DNA from: DATCJA01 sp963814955
GTDB lineage: Bacteria > Acidobacteriota > Vicinamibacteria > Vicinamibacterales > UBA2999
Assembly: GCA_963814955.1 (NCBI GenBank)
Contig: CAWFEX010000008.1
Coordinates: 1,255,277-1,319,276, forward strand
Length of the DNA stretch: 64,000 nucleotides
Direction: 5' to 3'
The position numbers and the translations under genes are program-made. The notes beneath the pieces were generated by a model that was given only the letters and a program-made list of their open reading frames with translations, did not search any database and had not been told where the DNA came from. Position 1 is the stretch's first letter. Each line of letters starts with the position of its first letter. Of the stretch, positions 37,524 through 46,806 are shown piece after piece.

Positions 37524-38981
37524 ATGGACAGCGTGCTGAATTGGCTGTGGCAGGGTGGTGTCGTCGCGCTCGCGGCGGCGGCGCTTCTGCGCGTAATTCC
37601 GCGCTCGCAGACGCTGGCGCGCTACTGCGCGGCTTGGACGGCAAGCATCGTGGTTCTGGCGTTGCCCGCCGCGCCGTTTCTGCTCGCTGTCGCGTCGCCG
37701 ATTCAGGCCGCGGACTATCGGCTGGCTGCGCCCGGGCCGGTGGTCTCGATGCCAGGCACATGGTGGACATCGACGTCTCTCGCGATCGGCTTGTGGATCG
37801 TGTGGGCAGTTGTCCATGCCGGCCGGCTCGCTGCCGCCGGTCTGTCACTTCGCCGAGCCAGACGGGAGTGTGGTGAGTTTCCTGAAAGTTTCGCAGCGCG
37901 CCTTCACTACTGGTCGCGTCTGAAAGCCACCGGACGCCGGACTCGTCTTGTACTCTCGAGCCGTGTCCGTTCCGCAGCGGTTCTTGGTTGCGGGTCGCCC
38001 CTCATTGCCATCGCGCCAACGCTTCTCGAGCATCTCGGGGAGGAAGACCTCGATCGGATCGTCATCCACGAATGGGCCCACGTTCAGCGCCGTGACGACA
38101 TCGCGCAATATCTCCAGCTGGTCGTTCGGGTCATCGCCGGTTGGCATCCGGCAGTGTGGTGGCTGCAGCGGCAGCTGGAGCTCGAGCGCGAGGTCGCATG
38201 TGATGAGACTGTCGTTTGCGTCACCGGATCTGCGAAGGGATACGCCGCGTGTCTCACCACGCTCGCCGGTCTATCGGGCGGCGCTGTCAGGCCCTTGCCG
38301 GCGCTCGCGGCCGTGTCTGCGTCCGGCCTTCATCGGCGTATCGTCCGGATTCTGGCCCTGCGGCAAGGCCGCTCCACCAGCCCCTGGCGTGCCATTGCAA
38401 TTGGCGCTGCCGCTGCGCTCGCCGCGCTCGCATTGGCCGTCGGCAACGTGCGCGTCGTGACGCTGGCTGTCCCCGTCTTGAGTCTTCGTGCCGCGACCCA
38501 GTGGGCGCCGATAGAGACCACGATCGTGCAAGATGCGGGAACGGTGTCCGGCTCAGAGCCGCGACCCATCTCCCTTTCGAGGCCGGCAACGGCACGGCAA
38601 TCCCGCTCGTCAGTCGAAATCGCAACACCCGCGAACGGCACTGCCCCCGCCGTCGTCGTGCAGGCGAAAGCAACGCCGGAACTGTCGGCCGTCATAATGA
38701 GCGAAGTGCCGTCGCAATCCTTGCAATGGTCGCTCGACCGCCCGGTTTCACCGTCAGTGGAAATGTTCAGACCAGTCGACATATCCGTCACCCCGGTCAT
38801 CGAACCTGTCGCGCCCGCGATGAGTGGCAGCAGTCGCCAGACCGCTGACGCGACGGTCCCCACGCCATGGTCCGCAGCGGCGAACGCCGGAGTCGCTGTT
38901 GGCCGTGGCTCTCAGAATGCCGGGCTCGCCACGGCCGGCTTCTTCACTCGAGTCGGCAAAAGGATCGCCGGCTCCTTCTAA
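37524..38981 (+). CDS. M56 family (BlaR1/MecR1-like) membrane metallopeptidase
   Basis: 485 aa. Several membrane segments in the N-terminal half surround the zinc motif HEWAHVQRRDD, with the distal WHPAVWWLQRQLELEREVACDE region typical of M56. Another TM lies near residue 300. The C-terminal ~150 residues are Pro/Ser/Thr-rich and low complexity; no penicillin-binding sensor domain is present, so the signal is not necessarily a beta-lactam. ATG 37524 has AAAGGA ~7 nt upstream. Expected to cleave or inactivate BlaI. Confidence 0.88.
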   Translation: MDSVLNWLWQGGVVALAAAALLRVIPRSQTLARYCAAWTASIVVLALPAAPFLLAVASPIQAADYRLAAPGPVVSMPGTWWTSTSLAIGLWIVWAVVHAGRLAAAGLSLRRARRECGEFPESFAARLHYWSRLKATGRRTRLVLSSRVRSAAVLGCGSPLIAIAPTLLEHLGEEDLDRIVIHEWAHVQRRDDIAQYLQLVVRVIAGWHPAVWWLQRQLELEREVACDETVVCVTGSAKGYAACLTTLAGLSGGAVRPLPALAAVSASGLHRRIVRILALRQGRSTSPWRAIAIGAAAALAALALAVGNVRVVTLAVPVLSLRAATQWAPIETTIVQDAGTVSGSEPRPISLSRPATARQSRSSVEIATPANGTAPAVVVQAKATPELSAVIMSEVPSQSLQWSLDRPVSPSVEMFRPVDISVTPVIEPVAPAMSGSSRQTADATVPTPWSAAANAGVAVGRGSQNAGLATAGFFTRVGKRIAGSF

Positions 38982-38989
38982 GGCATTCG

Positions 38990-40543
38990 ATGCGCGTTCA
39001 TCTTGTCAATCCTAGCGACCTCTCGTTCGGGACCGCCGTCATCACTCCGCGCTGGCTCTACGTTCTGGCAGCAGCGACACCCGACCGCTTCGGCACACCG
39101 CTCATCGTGGACGAGACGTTGGAGCCGTTTGATGCAGGCGCCGTCGAGCCCGGAGACGTAGTCGGCATTGGTATTCACACCTCGAACGCACTTCGCGGGT
39201 ATGCCGTGGCTCGCCTCGCCCGCGGCCGGGGGGCGTTCGTCGTTTTTGGCGGTATTCACTCCACGCTCTTCCCGGACGAGGTGCGCGAGCACGGGGTCGC
39301 GCACAGCGTGGTGACCGGCGACGGCGACCTCGTCTGGCCACGGGTGCTGGCCGACTGCGAGGGCGGAACACCGGCGGCGTCGTACGAAGGCGGGCGGATC
39401 GAGGGCGAGTCATTTTCGGCCGCGCGATGGGATCTGTTGCCGGCCAACCGCTATATGTGGGGCTCAATCCAGACCGTCCGCGGCTGTCCCAAACACTGCT
39501 CGTTCTGTTCGGTCTGGCGCACCGACGGACAAAAACCGCGGCAGCGTCGAGTCGCCGAGGTGGTGAGTGAAGCCGTGGCGCTCCGCCGGAAAGGGTTCCG
39601 CTTCATCCTTTTGGCAGACGACAACTTTTATCCGGTTCCTCTCGCGGATTTGGCTGCAGCCGAGCGTCGTGCCGACAAGCGGCAGCTTGCGGTCCTGACT
39701 GCGCTGCGCCAGGAGCGATTCGAGCTGATGGCTCAGCTCGAGCAACTGCCGGACGACATGGTGTTCCTCACGCAGATCACGATGGAGGCCGCGGAGGATC
39801 CCGAGTTCCTGGCGGCGATGCGGCGCGCGCGAATCCGCGGTGCGCTCGTCGGCGTCGAGTCGGTCACGCCCGAAGGACTGAAGGCGGTCTTCAAGAATTT
39901 CAACGATGCAGGAGAAGCGCTCGTCGAGCGTCTGCAGGCGTTTCGGTCACAGGGGGTGCATGTTCTTGGATCGTTTATCTTCGGGCTCCCCACCGACAAC
40001 GTCGACACGTTCGATGCGACAGCGGATCTCGCGCAGCGCAGCGGTGTTTCGTTTGCTCAGTTCGTCATGCTCACGCCGTTCCCGGGCACCGTGGATTTTG
40101 CCAAGTGGGAACAGCAGGAAGGTGGCGCTTCAACGATTAATGGCGTGCCGCTGACGCGGTACTGGCTGATTCCACCATCGCAGCGCCCGAAGGTGTACGC
40201 GCCGCATCCCACGATGTCGGCAGACACGATTCGAAAAGGTACCCAGCACGTCTGGGACCGTTTTTACGCGTGGTCGGCAATCTGGAAGCGTTCAACCTGC
40301 GTGCGATCGCTCCGTGCCCGCATCGCCTTCGTGTTGATTTCAAGGTTGTATCGACAGATGTATGCCAACACCGGAATTGCCACCGACAGCGCCCGCGTGG
40401 CGCGATCGGCCCAGCGCGCGCGCTGGCTCGCCAAGGCCGTGCGGCGGCTGTTCATCGCGGCACCGATGCCGAATCTCGTCGATCCCACCGCGGCATTGAG
40501 TGCTTCCGATCCCAGGCGGTTTCCCCTGCGCATCGTTTCCTAG
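38990..40543 (+). CDS. B12-binding-domain-type radical SAM protein
   Basis: About 517 aa. The N-terminal Rossmann-like domain (residues ~1-125, GDVVGIGIHTSNALRGY, FVVFGGIHSTLFPDEV) matches the B12-binding module but lacks the DxHxxG cobalt ligand. The radical SAM motif is CPKHCSFCSVW. VESVTPEGLKAVFKNFN and LGSFIFGLPTDNVDTFD follow, as in the DUF4070-type group. The substrate is unknown; relatives methylate or rearrange lipids and other inert carbons. It starts 8 bp after the M56 gene, likely cotranscribed. Confidence 0.85.
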   Translation: MRVHLVNPSDLSFGTAVITPRWLYVLAAATPDRFGTPLIVDETLEPFDAGAVEPGDVVGIGIHTSNALRGYAVARLARGRGAFVVFGGIHSTLFPDEVREHGVAHSVVTGDGDLVWPRVLADCEGGTPAASYEGGRIEGESFSAARWDLLPANRYMWGSIQTVRGCPKHCSFCSVWRTDGQKPRQRRVAEVVSEAVALRRKGFRFILLADDNFYPVPLADLAAAERRADKRQLAVLTALRQERFELMAQLEQLPDDMVFLTQITMEAAEDPEFLAAMRRARIRGALVGVESVTPEGLKAVFKNFNDAGEALVERLQAFRSQGVHVLGSFIFGLPTDNVDTFDATADLAQRSGVSFAQFVMLTPFPGTVDFAKWEQQEGGASTINGVPLTRYWLIPPSQRPKVYAPHPTMSADTIRKGTQHVWDRFYAWSAIWKRSTCVRSLRARIAFVLISRLYRQMYANTGIATDSARVARSAQRARWLAKAVRRLFIAAPMPNLVDPTAALSASDPRRFPLRIVS

Positions 40544-40585
40544 ACCGTCGGCATCCGCGACACACGTCGATCGGAGGGCCCGCTT

Positions 40586-41311
40586 GTGCTGACTGACCTT
40601 CGTTCGCGCTCTCGTCGCCTCCGGGCCACTGCGATCCTTGCGTTGGTGATTCTCAGTCCGCAGGCGTTCGCGACGGAGGCGTCAAATCCCAAGGCCGTGG
40701 CCGCGATGGAGCGGTTTCTGTCGCGCCAAGCGATCCCGCACGAATACCGTGCTGTTCGGCGTCTGGAAGCAACAGGCGTGGGACAGCGCGGGTGGCTCGA
40801 CGCCGACACCAGTTTCACCGTTGCCAAGGGGCTGATGTACCAGGTCACGGCCGAGGGCGGTTCAGGCTACATTCGTGCTCGCGTCCTGCGGTCTTTGCTG
40901 GACGACGAACAGCAGGTCATCGCGCTTGGGGCCACTGCGACGGTTGCAATTTCGCGAGACAACTATCAGTTCACGCCCGAAGGTATCAACGAACAGGGCC
41001 TGGCGGTAGTCAGGATGAGGCCGCTGCGGAAGGACCGCGCGCTCATCGACGGCGAGATGTTCCTGAGTCCAGACGAGGGAGAGCTCGTCCAGGTCGAGGG
41101 GCGGCTCGCAAGAAATCCTTCGTTCTGGGTGACACGGGTGAACCTCATTCGCGCGTATCGATCCATCAACGGAGTGCGCATGCCGGTGTCTCTGGAGACG
41201 AAAGCGCAGCTCAGGCTGTTGGGATCATCCGCGTTGCGCATGACTTATCGGTACTCCCTCATCGACGAGCAGATCGTCGAAGACGAGGCGGTTGACTGCG
41301 CAGAGTGCTAG
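40586..41311 (+). CDS. Secreted protein of unknown function, possible LolA/LolB-like fold
   Basis: 241 aa. The N-terminal basic region and hydrophobic stretch (RLRATAILALVILSPQAFA) look like a signal peptide. The rest is rich in beta strands (YQFTPEGINEQGLAVVRMRPL, GEMFLSPDEGELVQVEGRLA, VNLIRAYRSINGVRMPVSLE), a pattern close to outer-membrane lipoprotein-sorting-like sheets. GTG 40586 is supported by GGAGG 8 nt upstream. No catalytic motif is seen. It follows the radical SAM gene on the same strand. Confidence 0.6.
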   Translation: MLTDLRSRSRRLRATAILALVILSPQAFATEASNPKAVAAMERFLSRQAIPHEYRAVRRLEATGVGQRGWLDADTSFTVAKGLMYQVTAEGGSGYIRARVLRSLLDDEQQVIALGATATVAISRDNYQFTPEGINEQGLAVVRMRPLRKDRALIDGEMFLSPDEGELVQVEGRLARNPSFWVTRVNLIRAYRSINGVRMPVSLETKAQLRLLGSSALRMTYRYSLIDEQIVEDEAVDCAEC

Positions 41312-41551
41312 CGCGGTTTCGAGCTCGTGCAGCGTTCACAACTCACCACTCAACTGGAAACTGTTCTAAGGTGGATAAAGCGATGACCACAGGTGCCCGC
41401 AGTAGCGGCATCTATTGGTCCGCAGGTCACGTTCGTGGCGTCCACGGGTGCGCCACATACATCTGATCCACAGCCGCAGCGGCGAACGATGGCGTCGTTT
41501 GAATGTCCGGCCGTGAACCCTCGGCGTCCATCGCAGCATTTCAAGACCTGG
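41312..41551. other. Intergenic, nothing recognised
   Basis: 240 bp between the secreted protein gene and the repeat at 41552. No convincing coding signal, RNA or promoter was recognised on either strand. Confidence 0.5.
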
Positions 41552-41620
41552 TCAAGTCACAAGGCTCAAGTCACCAAGGTTCTTCTGTCGACGTTGTGAC
41601 TTGTGCCTTGTGACTTGTGA
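41552..41620. repeat. Inverted TCACAAGGCTCAAGTCACC / GACTTGTGCCTTGTGACTTG repeat
   Basis: The left arm, about 41553-41580, has CACAAGGCTCAAGTCACCAAGG. The right arm, about 41598-41618, has GTGACTTGTGCCTTGTGACT. They are largely complementary with a ~17-nt loop. The right arm consists of 7-bp units (CTTGTGA/CTTGTGC), the family also seen at 11650 and 26434. It lies 3' to the porin-like gene. Confidence 0.82.
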
Positions 41621-41632
41621 AGCGCCCCTGCT

Positions 41633-42523
41633 TCAGTACGAGAACCCGACGCCGATGATGCCGATCAGTTTCGACTGGTCGCCGCCATTGAATGCCTCGG
41701 GCGTATCTCCGAGCGCCTGGAATTCGAACCCGCCATGCACGTCCCACGCGCCGTACGTGCTGCTCTGAGCGACAGGCAGCGTCGCAATCGCGCCAACGCT
41801 CAGGTAACCAAACTTGTGATCGACGCCGGCGAGCTCGTAGTAATCATCGAGGCTCAGACCGACTTTCACGGGGAACGTCACGGAAAAACCTGATTCGTTC
41901 ACCCCGGGCGCGATCCCGAGCTCGAGATAGGTTCCCGCGCTCTGTCCGCCGTCGGCCTGGCCGAGTCCGGGTGCGGTGTCGAACTCGAACGCGATGAGCG
42001 CATGCGGTCGAAGAACGTATCCCGCAATCGTGTTGCGATCGTCTGAGGCGACCCGAAATGCGAGCTCTTTCACGGTCCTGAACGAGTTGTTCGGACTGGG
42101 ATAGGCGATGTAGGTGCCACCGACGGTGATCCCGGGACCGAACGTGAAGTCCACCGTCGAATAGAACCGGCTTTCGTACCACAGCTTGCCGCTTGGACCT
42201 GCCGAGCCCGCCGTGCCGGTATTCAGACTGTTCCACGTTCCGATCCGCAGCGCCGCGTCGTTCAGGGCGCCGTCACCGTCGTGAAGATCGAAGCGCGCTT
42301 CAGCCCACGGAAACATGATCCACCGTGTGTCGTCCTGCCGGAGTCCGCGAAACATGTACACATTCGTGAAGTCGTACGTCGCGGCGAGGCTCACTTTGCC
42401 GGGGTTTGGATCGAGTGCCGTTTGTGCCGGCTCGATGGTTTGTCCCACCGCCCCCGACACGCAGATCGCCAACAGAAACACGACCATGGCAGGCAATCGG
42501 ACGCCTGTGAGTGACATCAGCAC
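41633..42523 (-). CDS. TorF-like outer-membrane beta-barrel protein
   Basis: About 296 aa. A signal peptide (LPAMVVFLLAICVSGAVG) is followed by a barrel with alternating strands. VSLAATYDFTNVYMFRGLRQDD near the mature N-terminus resembles the S-x-Y-x-F-RG motif of TorF/Gcw_chp proteins. It ends in an aromatic (GIIGVGFSY), as outer-membrane barrels do. GTG 42523 has AGGAGG 9 nt upstream; ATG 42517 is an alternative. Substrate and ligand unknown. Confidence 0.68.
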   Translation of the reverse strand: MLMSLTGVRLPAMVVFLLAICVSGAVGQTIEPAQTALDPNPGKVSLAATYDFTNVYMFRGLRQDDTRWIMFPWAEARFDLHDGDGALNDAALRIGTWNSLNTGTAGSAGPSGKLWYESRFYSTVDFTFGPGITVGGTYIAYPSPNNSFRTVKELAFRVASDDRNTIAGYVLRPHALIAFEFDTAPGLGQADGGQSAGTYLELGIAPGVNESGFSVTFPVKVGLSLDDYYELAGVDHKFGYLSVGAIATLPVAQSSTYGAWDVHGGFEFQALGDTPEAFNGGDQSKLIGIIGVGFSY

Positions 42524-42790
42524 GATCTCATTCCTCCTGGTTCGCGTCACGCTCGGCATCGGACAGCGTGCATCCATTCCGCACCACCGGCCGGGTGTGA
42601 CGTTGCAACTCGTGACACTGCGCGGCCTGTGGCGGATCGGATAGCCGCCCATCGGTCGTCACGCCGAGATGACGCTCATCCATGGCCCCGCCGGTGCAAA
42701 TTCATGCCCATATCGCGTTCCGGTGTGCGTCTTGCGTAGCCAGCGTCTCGCCGGTGAAGCGTGTTTTCGTAATCGCTTCAGGAGGAGCCG

Positions 42791-43387
42791 ATGTCGATGA
42801 TTTCTACCGGGGCCGTGCGCGGCATATCCGGGCTTCTTGCGATCGCGGCGCTCGTCGTCGCCGCTGCGTGCGGAGAGATCGATTCCGGACCCACGGCGGC
42901 CACTGCGCTGCCTGCTCGCAGTACACCCGTTCCGTCGGGATCCGGACGAGGAGCGTCGCCAGCGCCTACACCAGCCCCAACACCGGCACCGGCCCCGACC
43001 GCGACACCTACTCAGCCGTCAAACTCGTCTGTCGGCAAAGTGGAAGTGAGCGTCAATCCCAGTCCGGTGCCCTTCAGCGGTCAGCCGATCAGCGACATCA
43101 GCAGCTGCCAGAGCCGCCCGAACACGTGGTTCTACGATCAGGTGCTGCGCGAAACGGGTGGTGTGGCGGTCACCGTTACCGAACGTGTTGATTCCTTCGA
43201 CGGCGCCGTCACGGCGCGCTCGAATCCCGGCCTGCGAATTCCCGCCAATGGATCGACGACGATTCGAACGCGATGGTGCAGCTCGTCGTCGGCAGCGCAC
43301 ACGGCGCAGACGAATTTCAATGGTACGGATGCGAACGGCCGCGTCTGGAGTGTGACAGGCACAACAGTGCGATTGCTCGCGAAGTAG
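42791..43387 (+). CDS. Lipoprotein with Pro/Thr-rich linker
   Basis: 198 aa. The N-terminal signal ends in a lipobox-like VVAAAC, giving a predicted lipid-modified cysteine near residue 27. Then comes a Pro-Ala-Thr linker (SPAPTPAPTPAPAPTATPTQ) of ~35 residues and a small beta-rich C-terminal domain starting at VGKVEVSVNPSPVPFSG with two cysteines. AGGAGGAGCC precedes the ATG. Probably tethered at a membrane with a flexible stalk. Domain not recognised. Confidence 0.7.
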   Translation: MSMISTGAVRGISGLLAIAALVVAAACGEIDSGPTAATALPARSTPVPSGSGRGASPAPTPAPTPAPAPTATPTQPSNSSVGKVEVSVNPSPVPFSGQPISDISSCQSRPNTWFYDQVLRETGGVAVTVTERVDSFDGAVTARSNPGLRIPANGSTTIRTRWCSSSSAAHTAQTNFNGTDANGRVWSVTGTTVRLLAK

Positions 43388-43405
43388 CCTTCGGGCCAAA
43401 GTTCA

Positions 43406-43454
43406 CGTAGGGCGCGGCTTGGCGCGAAGGCGGAAAGGCCCGGCCCGCCCTACG
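43406..43454. repeat. Bounded hairpin unit CGTAGGGCG…CGCCCTACG
   Basis: Ends CGTAGGGCG (43406-43414) and CGCCCTACG (43446-43454) are complementary, as at 11594-11646. The middle is a shorter variant (GGCTTGGCGCGAAGGCGGAA). Confidence 0.85.
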
Positions 43455-43469
43455 GCGTCCAGCGGCGGC

Positions 43470-44381
43470 TTACTCGGACCCGATGTAAGGAAGGAATCTG
43501 CCCAGAAAGATGACAGCAATCCAGAGCGAAATCGACGCAACAGCAACGATCTTGCTCACAATCGAGGCGCCGGCGTCCCGCTTCAACGCCCGCACCTCGT
43601 TGGACGCGATCGGATAGAGCAGCGTCAGGCCACCAATCAACATCGCACCCATCTTCCAGGCAAATGCGGAGTTCTGCGTGTACTGGTCCGGGGCAGCGAG
43701 AAAGAACAACATGCCGGTGATCATGTTCATGGCGAGTCCGATCGCGGCCAAAGGCAAGAGCTGGTTGATGTCGGCGACGTCCACGCCTTTGATCACGCCC
43801 AGCATTCGCAGATTGACGAGCGTCGTGATGCCGAACAGCAGGCAGAGCCCGACGAAGTGGAAGATCTCGCAGATTGGCCACACCCACGGATGATTCACAA
43901 CCAGCGCCGCGCCCATTGCCGCGGCCTGGGGCCATGATGATTCAGAGGCGGCGACGCCTTCTGCCAGGATTTCCGGATGCCGAATCTCGCCACCGATGTT
44001 CGCGGCTCTCACCATCAGGCCAAAGGTCACGATCGAAAGCACCACGAGCGCCGGCACGGCCCATCTCTGAAAACGCCATAGCGCCAGCCAGGCAACGAAT
44101 CCTGCGATCTGCATGAAGAGCAGAGCCAGCATGGCGGCATCCTGGTGTGCGGCAATCACGTCCGCTGACACACCAGGTTGATCGCGAACCACGAACTCCG
44201 CCGCGCTGCCGCTCAGATACACGGGGATTGTGATCAATGCGATCAGAAAGAACCCGATCAGGCTCGCCTGGTTCAGATCTTCGTTCTTCCTGAGCAGCGC
44301 CATCGCGAACAAGGCACACACGGCAGCGAAGCCGATGGTCGGGAAGTGATTCAGCAACAGGTGGAACTGAACAACGCTCAC
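43470..44381 (-). CDS. Polytopic membrane protein of unknown function
   Basis: 303 aa, about 8 membrane segments. Seen: FHLLLNHFPTIGFAAVCALFAMAL at the N-terminus, IALITIPVYLSGSAAEFVV, then a second part with HPWVWPICEIFHFVGLCLLFGITTLVNLRMLGV and MNMITGMLFFLA. The second half resembles the neighbouring membrane protein (44378-44845), so it may be an N-terminal extension plus the same four-helix module. Conserved membrane histidines suggest cofactor or metal binding, but that is a guess. Last gene of a five-gene minus-strand cluster; overlaps its neighbour by 4 nt. Confidence 0.65.
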   Translation of the reverse strand: MSVVQFHLLLNHFPTIGFAAVCALFAMALLRKNEDLNQASLIGFFLIALITIPVYLSGSAAEFVVRDQPGVSADVIAAHQDAAMLALLFMQIAGFVAWLALWRFQRWAVPALVVLSIVTFGLMVRAANIGGEIRHPEILAEGVAASESSWPQAAAMGAALVVNHPWVWPICEIFHFVGLCLLFGITTLVNLRMLGVIKGVDVADINQLLPLAAIGLAMNMITGMLFFLAAPDQYTQNSAFAWKMGAMLIGGLTLLYPIASNEVRALKRDAGASIVSKIVAVASISLWIAVIFLGRFLPYIGSE

Positions 44382-44845
44382 GAAATGAACTCGCTGACGT
44401 AGGCCATGAGCCGGGCCGAGCTCATGGCGACAAACCAGCAGATCAGCGAGGCCGTCGCCAGAAACTTGCCGGTCTCGTGGTCACGAAAGACTCTGCGGCG
44501 GATCAGCACGAGCGTGATGACGGCAAGTGCGACGAACAGCAATTTCAGATAGAAGGCAGGATTCGACGCATGCTTCGTCGCGTCGGCAATGAACAACAGG
44601 CTCCCCGTTGCGGCATTCAGCGCAAAGCCTGCCCACATGAACGCGAAGGTGTTTTCGAGGGACTCGAGCGGGATGCCCGCGCCGACGCCGAGGAGGCGAA
44701 AGTCGATTGCCACACTGAGCCCGACGAGCGTACTCAGGCCAAGCGTGTGCAGGAAGAGAATCAGGGGGTACCCGTAGAGGACCCCCGATTCACGTATCCA
44801 TGTGGCCAGCCCGCTTTGTTCGAGTTGCCCGAGGACCAGTTCCAT
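44378..44845 (-). CDS. DUF6644-like four-helix membrane protein
   Basis: 155 aa, four predicted membrane helices. The motif LFLHTLGLSTLVGLSVAIDFRLLGV matches the DUF6644-type pattern (H-T-L-G…D-x-R-L-L-G), and MWAGFALNAATGSLLFIADATK follows. The function is unknown. It is encoded between an MBL-fold gene (12 bp upstream) and a related larger membrane protein (4-nt overlap), so all are probably one transcript. Confidence 0.7.
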   Translation of the reverse strand: MELVLGQLEQSGLATWIRESGVLYGYPLILFLHTLGLSTLVGLSVAIDFRLLGVGAGIPLESLENTFAFMWAGFALNAATGSLLFIADATKHASNPAFYLKLLFVALAVITLVLIRRRVFRDHETGKFLATASLICWFVAMSSARLMAYVSEFIS

Positions 44846-44857
44846 GCTCCCCGCAGA

Positions 44858-45964
44858 CTACGAACCCGTCCTCCACGCCAGTTGGGCTTCGTAGCACTCG
44901 AGCAGGATACGGTGATAGCGCTCGACGGCTTCCTTGCTCGCAAAGGAGTGGGGTTCGCCCTCCAGTTTCAATGCCAGTCCCAGCGGACCGTCAGAGCCGC
45001 CCCCGCCAGAGTGATCGGGATTCATCATTCTCCAGTAGCGGAGCTTCTCGACCATGTTGCCGTGCGCCAGCGTGGGCGTCAGCATCACGTCGACGCCCGC
45101 TTTCGTCCCCAGATCGATGAACCGCTTGAGCGACGCAATGTGGGTTCGCATCATCGTCTGGCCATCGGGGTAGTACTGCACGCCCTGCCGGCCGAGGCTC
45201 GGATCGGTGCCGCCCCAGATGGAGGCCACGTGCCGTTCGTTATCGGAGGCGAGGCTTTTCTTGTTCCAGAGCGGCTCGATGATCAGCGACAGCGTCCCCG
45301 GGGTATGGCCCGGCGTGATGTACGCCGTCACCGTCACCTCCCCCAGCGTGATCTTCTGGCCATCGGTGATGACCATGTCCTTCTTGGGCTTGAACTGGAC
45401 GGGCGAGTTGTCCTTCGCGACGAGGTCCCAGTCGGCGGCCGACATCGCGATGCGTGCGTTGGGATACATGTCCTGGAGCGCCTTCGCGCCCCAGTACCGA
45501 TCATCGTGCGCGTGGGTCACGATCACGTACTTGACGTCCAGCGGATCGAGCCCGAAATTCAGCAGCCCCATGACCAGCTCTGTGCTGCTGTAGTGGAAGT
45601 TGGCGTCGACCACGATGATCCCGTCCGCCGTCTTGATGGCCCACACGCCGGCGGTCCGCGTGCCGATGAAGTAGAGGTTGTCAAACACGTTCGCCGGCCA
45701 GGCGAACCATTCCTTGCGCGGCAGGACCGCGGAGCGGTCGTTCGTCCGCATCTGATCCGGCAGCTGGGGCGGCGCGCAAGCTTGATCGAACAAGGCTTGG
45801 AACGTGTGCAGCTTCGTGCTCAGCGTCGTCGCTGGTGGAGCGATGGCGGCACGCGCGGCATCCATGTGCCCCTTCGCCGCGGGCGCCTGCGCCCGCGCCT
45901 CGTGAACGGCCACACCGGTCAGCAGCACCACCCCGCAGAACTGCGCCACGCCGCGTCGCGTCAT
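44858..45964 (-). CDS. Secreted MBL-fold hydrolase with altered zinc motif (HAHDDR)
   Basis: 368 aa with a signal peptide (GVAQFCGVVLLTGVAVHEARA). The MBL core resembles the protein at 29498-30562 (FDNLYFIGTRTAGVWAIKTADGIIVVDA). The metal motif reads THAHDDRYWGA: HxHxD is kept but the usual final histidine is arginine. ITPGHTPGTLSLII supplies the next histidine. Loss of one Zn2 ligand may mean a mono-zinc or non-hydrolytic protein. It is in the minus-strand cluster between a secreted protein and the DUF6644-like gene. Confidence 0.82.
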   Translation of the reverse strand: MTRRGVAQFCGVVLLTGVAVHEARAQAPAAKGHMDAARAAIAPPATTLSTKLHTFQALFDQACAPPQLPDQMRTNDRSAVLPRKEWFAWPANVFDNLYFIGTRTAGVWAIKTADGIIVVDANFHYSSTELVMGLLNFGLDPLDVKYVIVTHAHDDRYWGAKALQDMYPNARIAMSAADWDLVAKDNSPVQFKPKKDMVITDGQKITLGEVTVTAYITPGHTPGTLSLIIEPLWNKKSLASDNERHVASIWGGTDPSLGRQGVQYYPDGQTMMRTHIASLKRFIDLGTKAGVDVMLTPTLAHGNMVEKLRYWRMMNPDHSGGGGSDGPLGLALKLEGEPHSFASKEAVERYHRILLECYEAQLAWRTGS

Positions 45965-45981
45965 TGTCCGTCCCCCTCGCC

Positions 45982-46788
45982 TTACTTCCCGGTGTCCATG
46001 TACTTGTTCCCGGGGTAGCCGTACTCCACCTCACTCCGCGCCACTTCGGGATCACACGTCACCCAGACCGGATTGAGGCCGCCCTGCCGCTTCGTCCACA
46101 GGAACGCATATGTGAAGGGCCGCGTCAGGAAAGTGGGATCCTCGAGCGTGATGATGACCCGCAGATTCGTGGCGTCAATGAGTTGATACCGCTCGGTGAT
46201 CTTCTTCCGCACCGACGACGCCATGTGCAGGTGGTCGTCGAGGCCGTCCGGATCGAACGTGAAATGGTCGGTTTCGATGATCAGGTCGGTGCCCTCGAAC
46301 CGGCCGCGCGAGAGCCCGTGCTGAAAGAGCTGGCCCGGTAACGGCTTCGGCCCGGTGCCGTTCATCCAGACCGTGCGATAGAGGAACCACGGATTCGACG
46401 AGATCCGGATCTCGAGCCGGCCCGGATACGCCATGATCTCGCTGCCCTCGCCGAGGACCGCCGGGAACGGGATCTGGGCGCATTCCGTCATCGACGGCGA
46501 CTGCCGATGATCGACGTACTTCAACCACGCCTCCGCCCGCGCATTCAACGGCAGCTGGTCCACCGGGATCGTGCAATTCAACAGTTTTTCCCCATAGTCG
46601 CCGAGCCGCCCGCCGCAGTTGCCCCGGTCCTGCCCGTTGGGGCTGGCGATCTGCCCATCCCAATTGCCAATGAAGGGAAAAATCTTGTCGAATTCCTCGT
46701 CGGTCTGCGCCGCCACCCCGCTCGTGCCGGCCACCATCGCGAGCAGGACAAATGTGCCGGCTCTCAGGGCGCGTGTCAGCCTCGTCAT
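45982..46788 (-). CDS. Secreted protein of unknown function
   Basis: 268 aa. The signal peptide (RAGTFVLLAMVAGTSGVAAQ) is followed by a lipocalin-like or beta-rich domain: FDKIFPFIGNWDGQIASP, GEGSEIMAYPGRLEIRISSNPWF, LIIETDHFTFDPDGLDDHLHMAS, ERYQLIDATNLRVIITLEDP. Related proteins in Acidobacteria and Proteobacteria often sit beside DUF6152 genes, as here, but have no assigned function. 18 bp separate it from the MBL-fold gene. Confidence 0.65.
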   Translation of the reverse strand: MTRLTRALRAGTFVLLAMVAGTSGVAAQTDEEFDKIFPFIGNWDGQIASPNGQDRGNCGGRLGDYGEKLLNCTIPVDQLPLNARAEAWLKYVDHRQSPSMTECAQIPFPAVLGEGSEIMAYPGRLEIRISSNPWFLYRTVWMNGTGPKPLPGQLFQHGLSRGRFEGTDLIIETDHFTFDPDGLDDHLHMASSVRKKITERYQLIDATNLRVIITLEDPTFLTRPFTYAFLWTKRQGGLNPVWVTCDPEVARSEVEYGYPGNKYMDTGK

Positions 46789-46806
46789 CGTCGTACCCCT
46801 CTGTCG

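Noticed and set aside
44477..46018. 513-codon plus-strand open frame opposite the MBL-fold gene
   Set aside because: No start signal or family features; the minus strand has a signal peptide and an MBL core.
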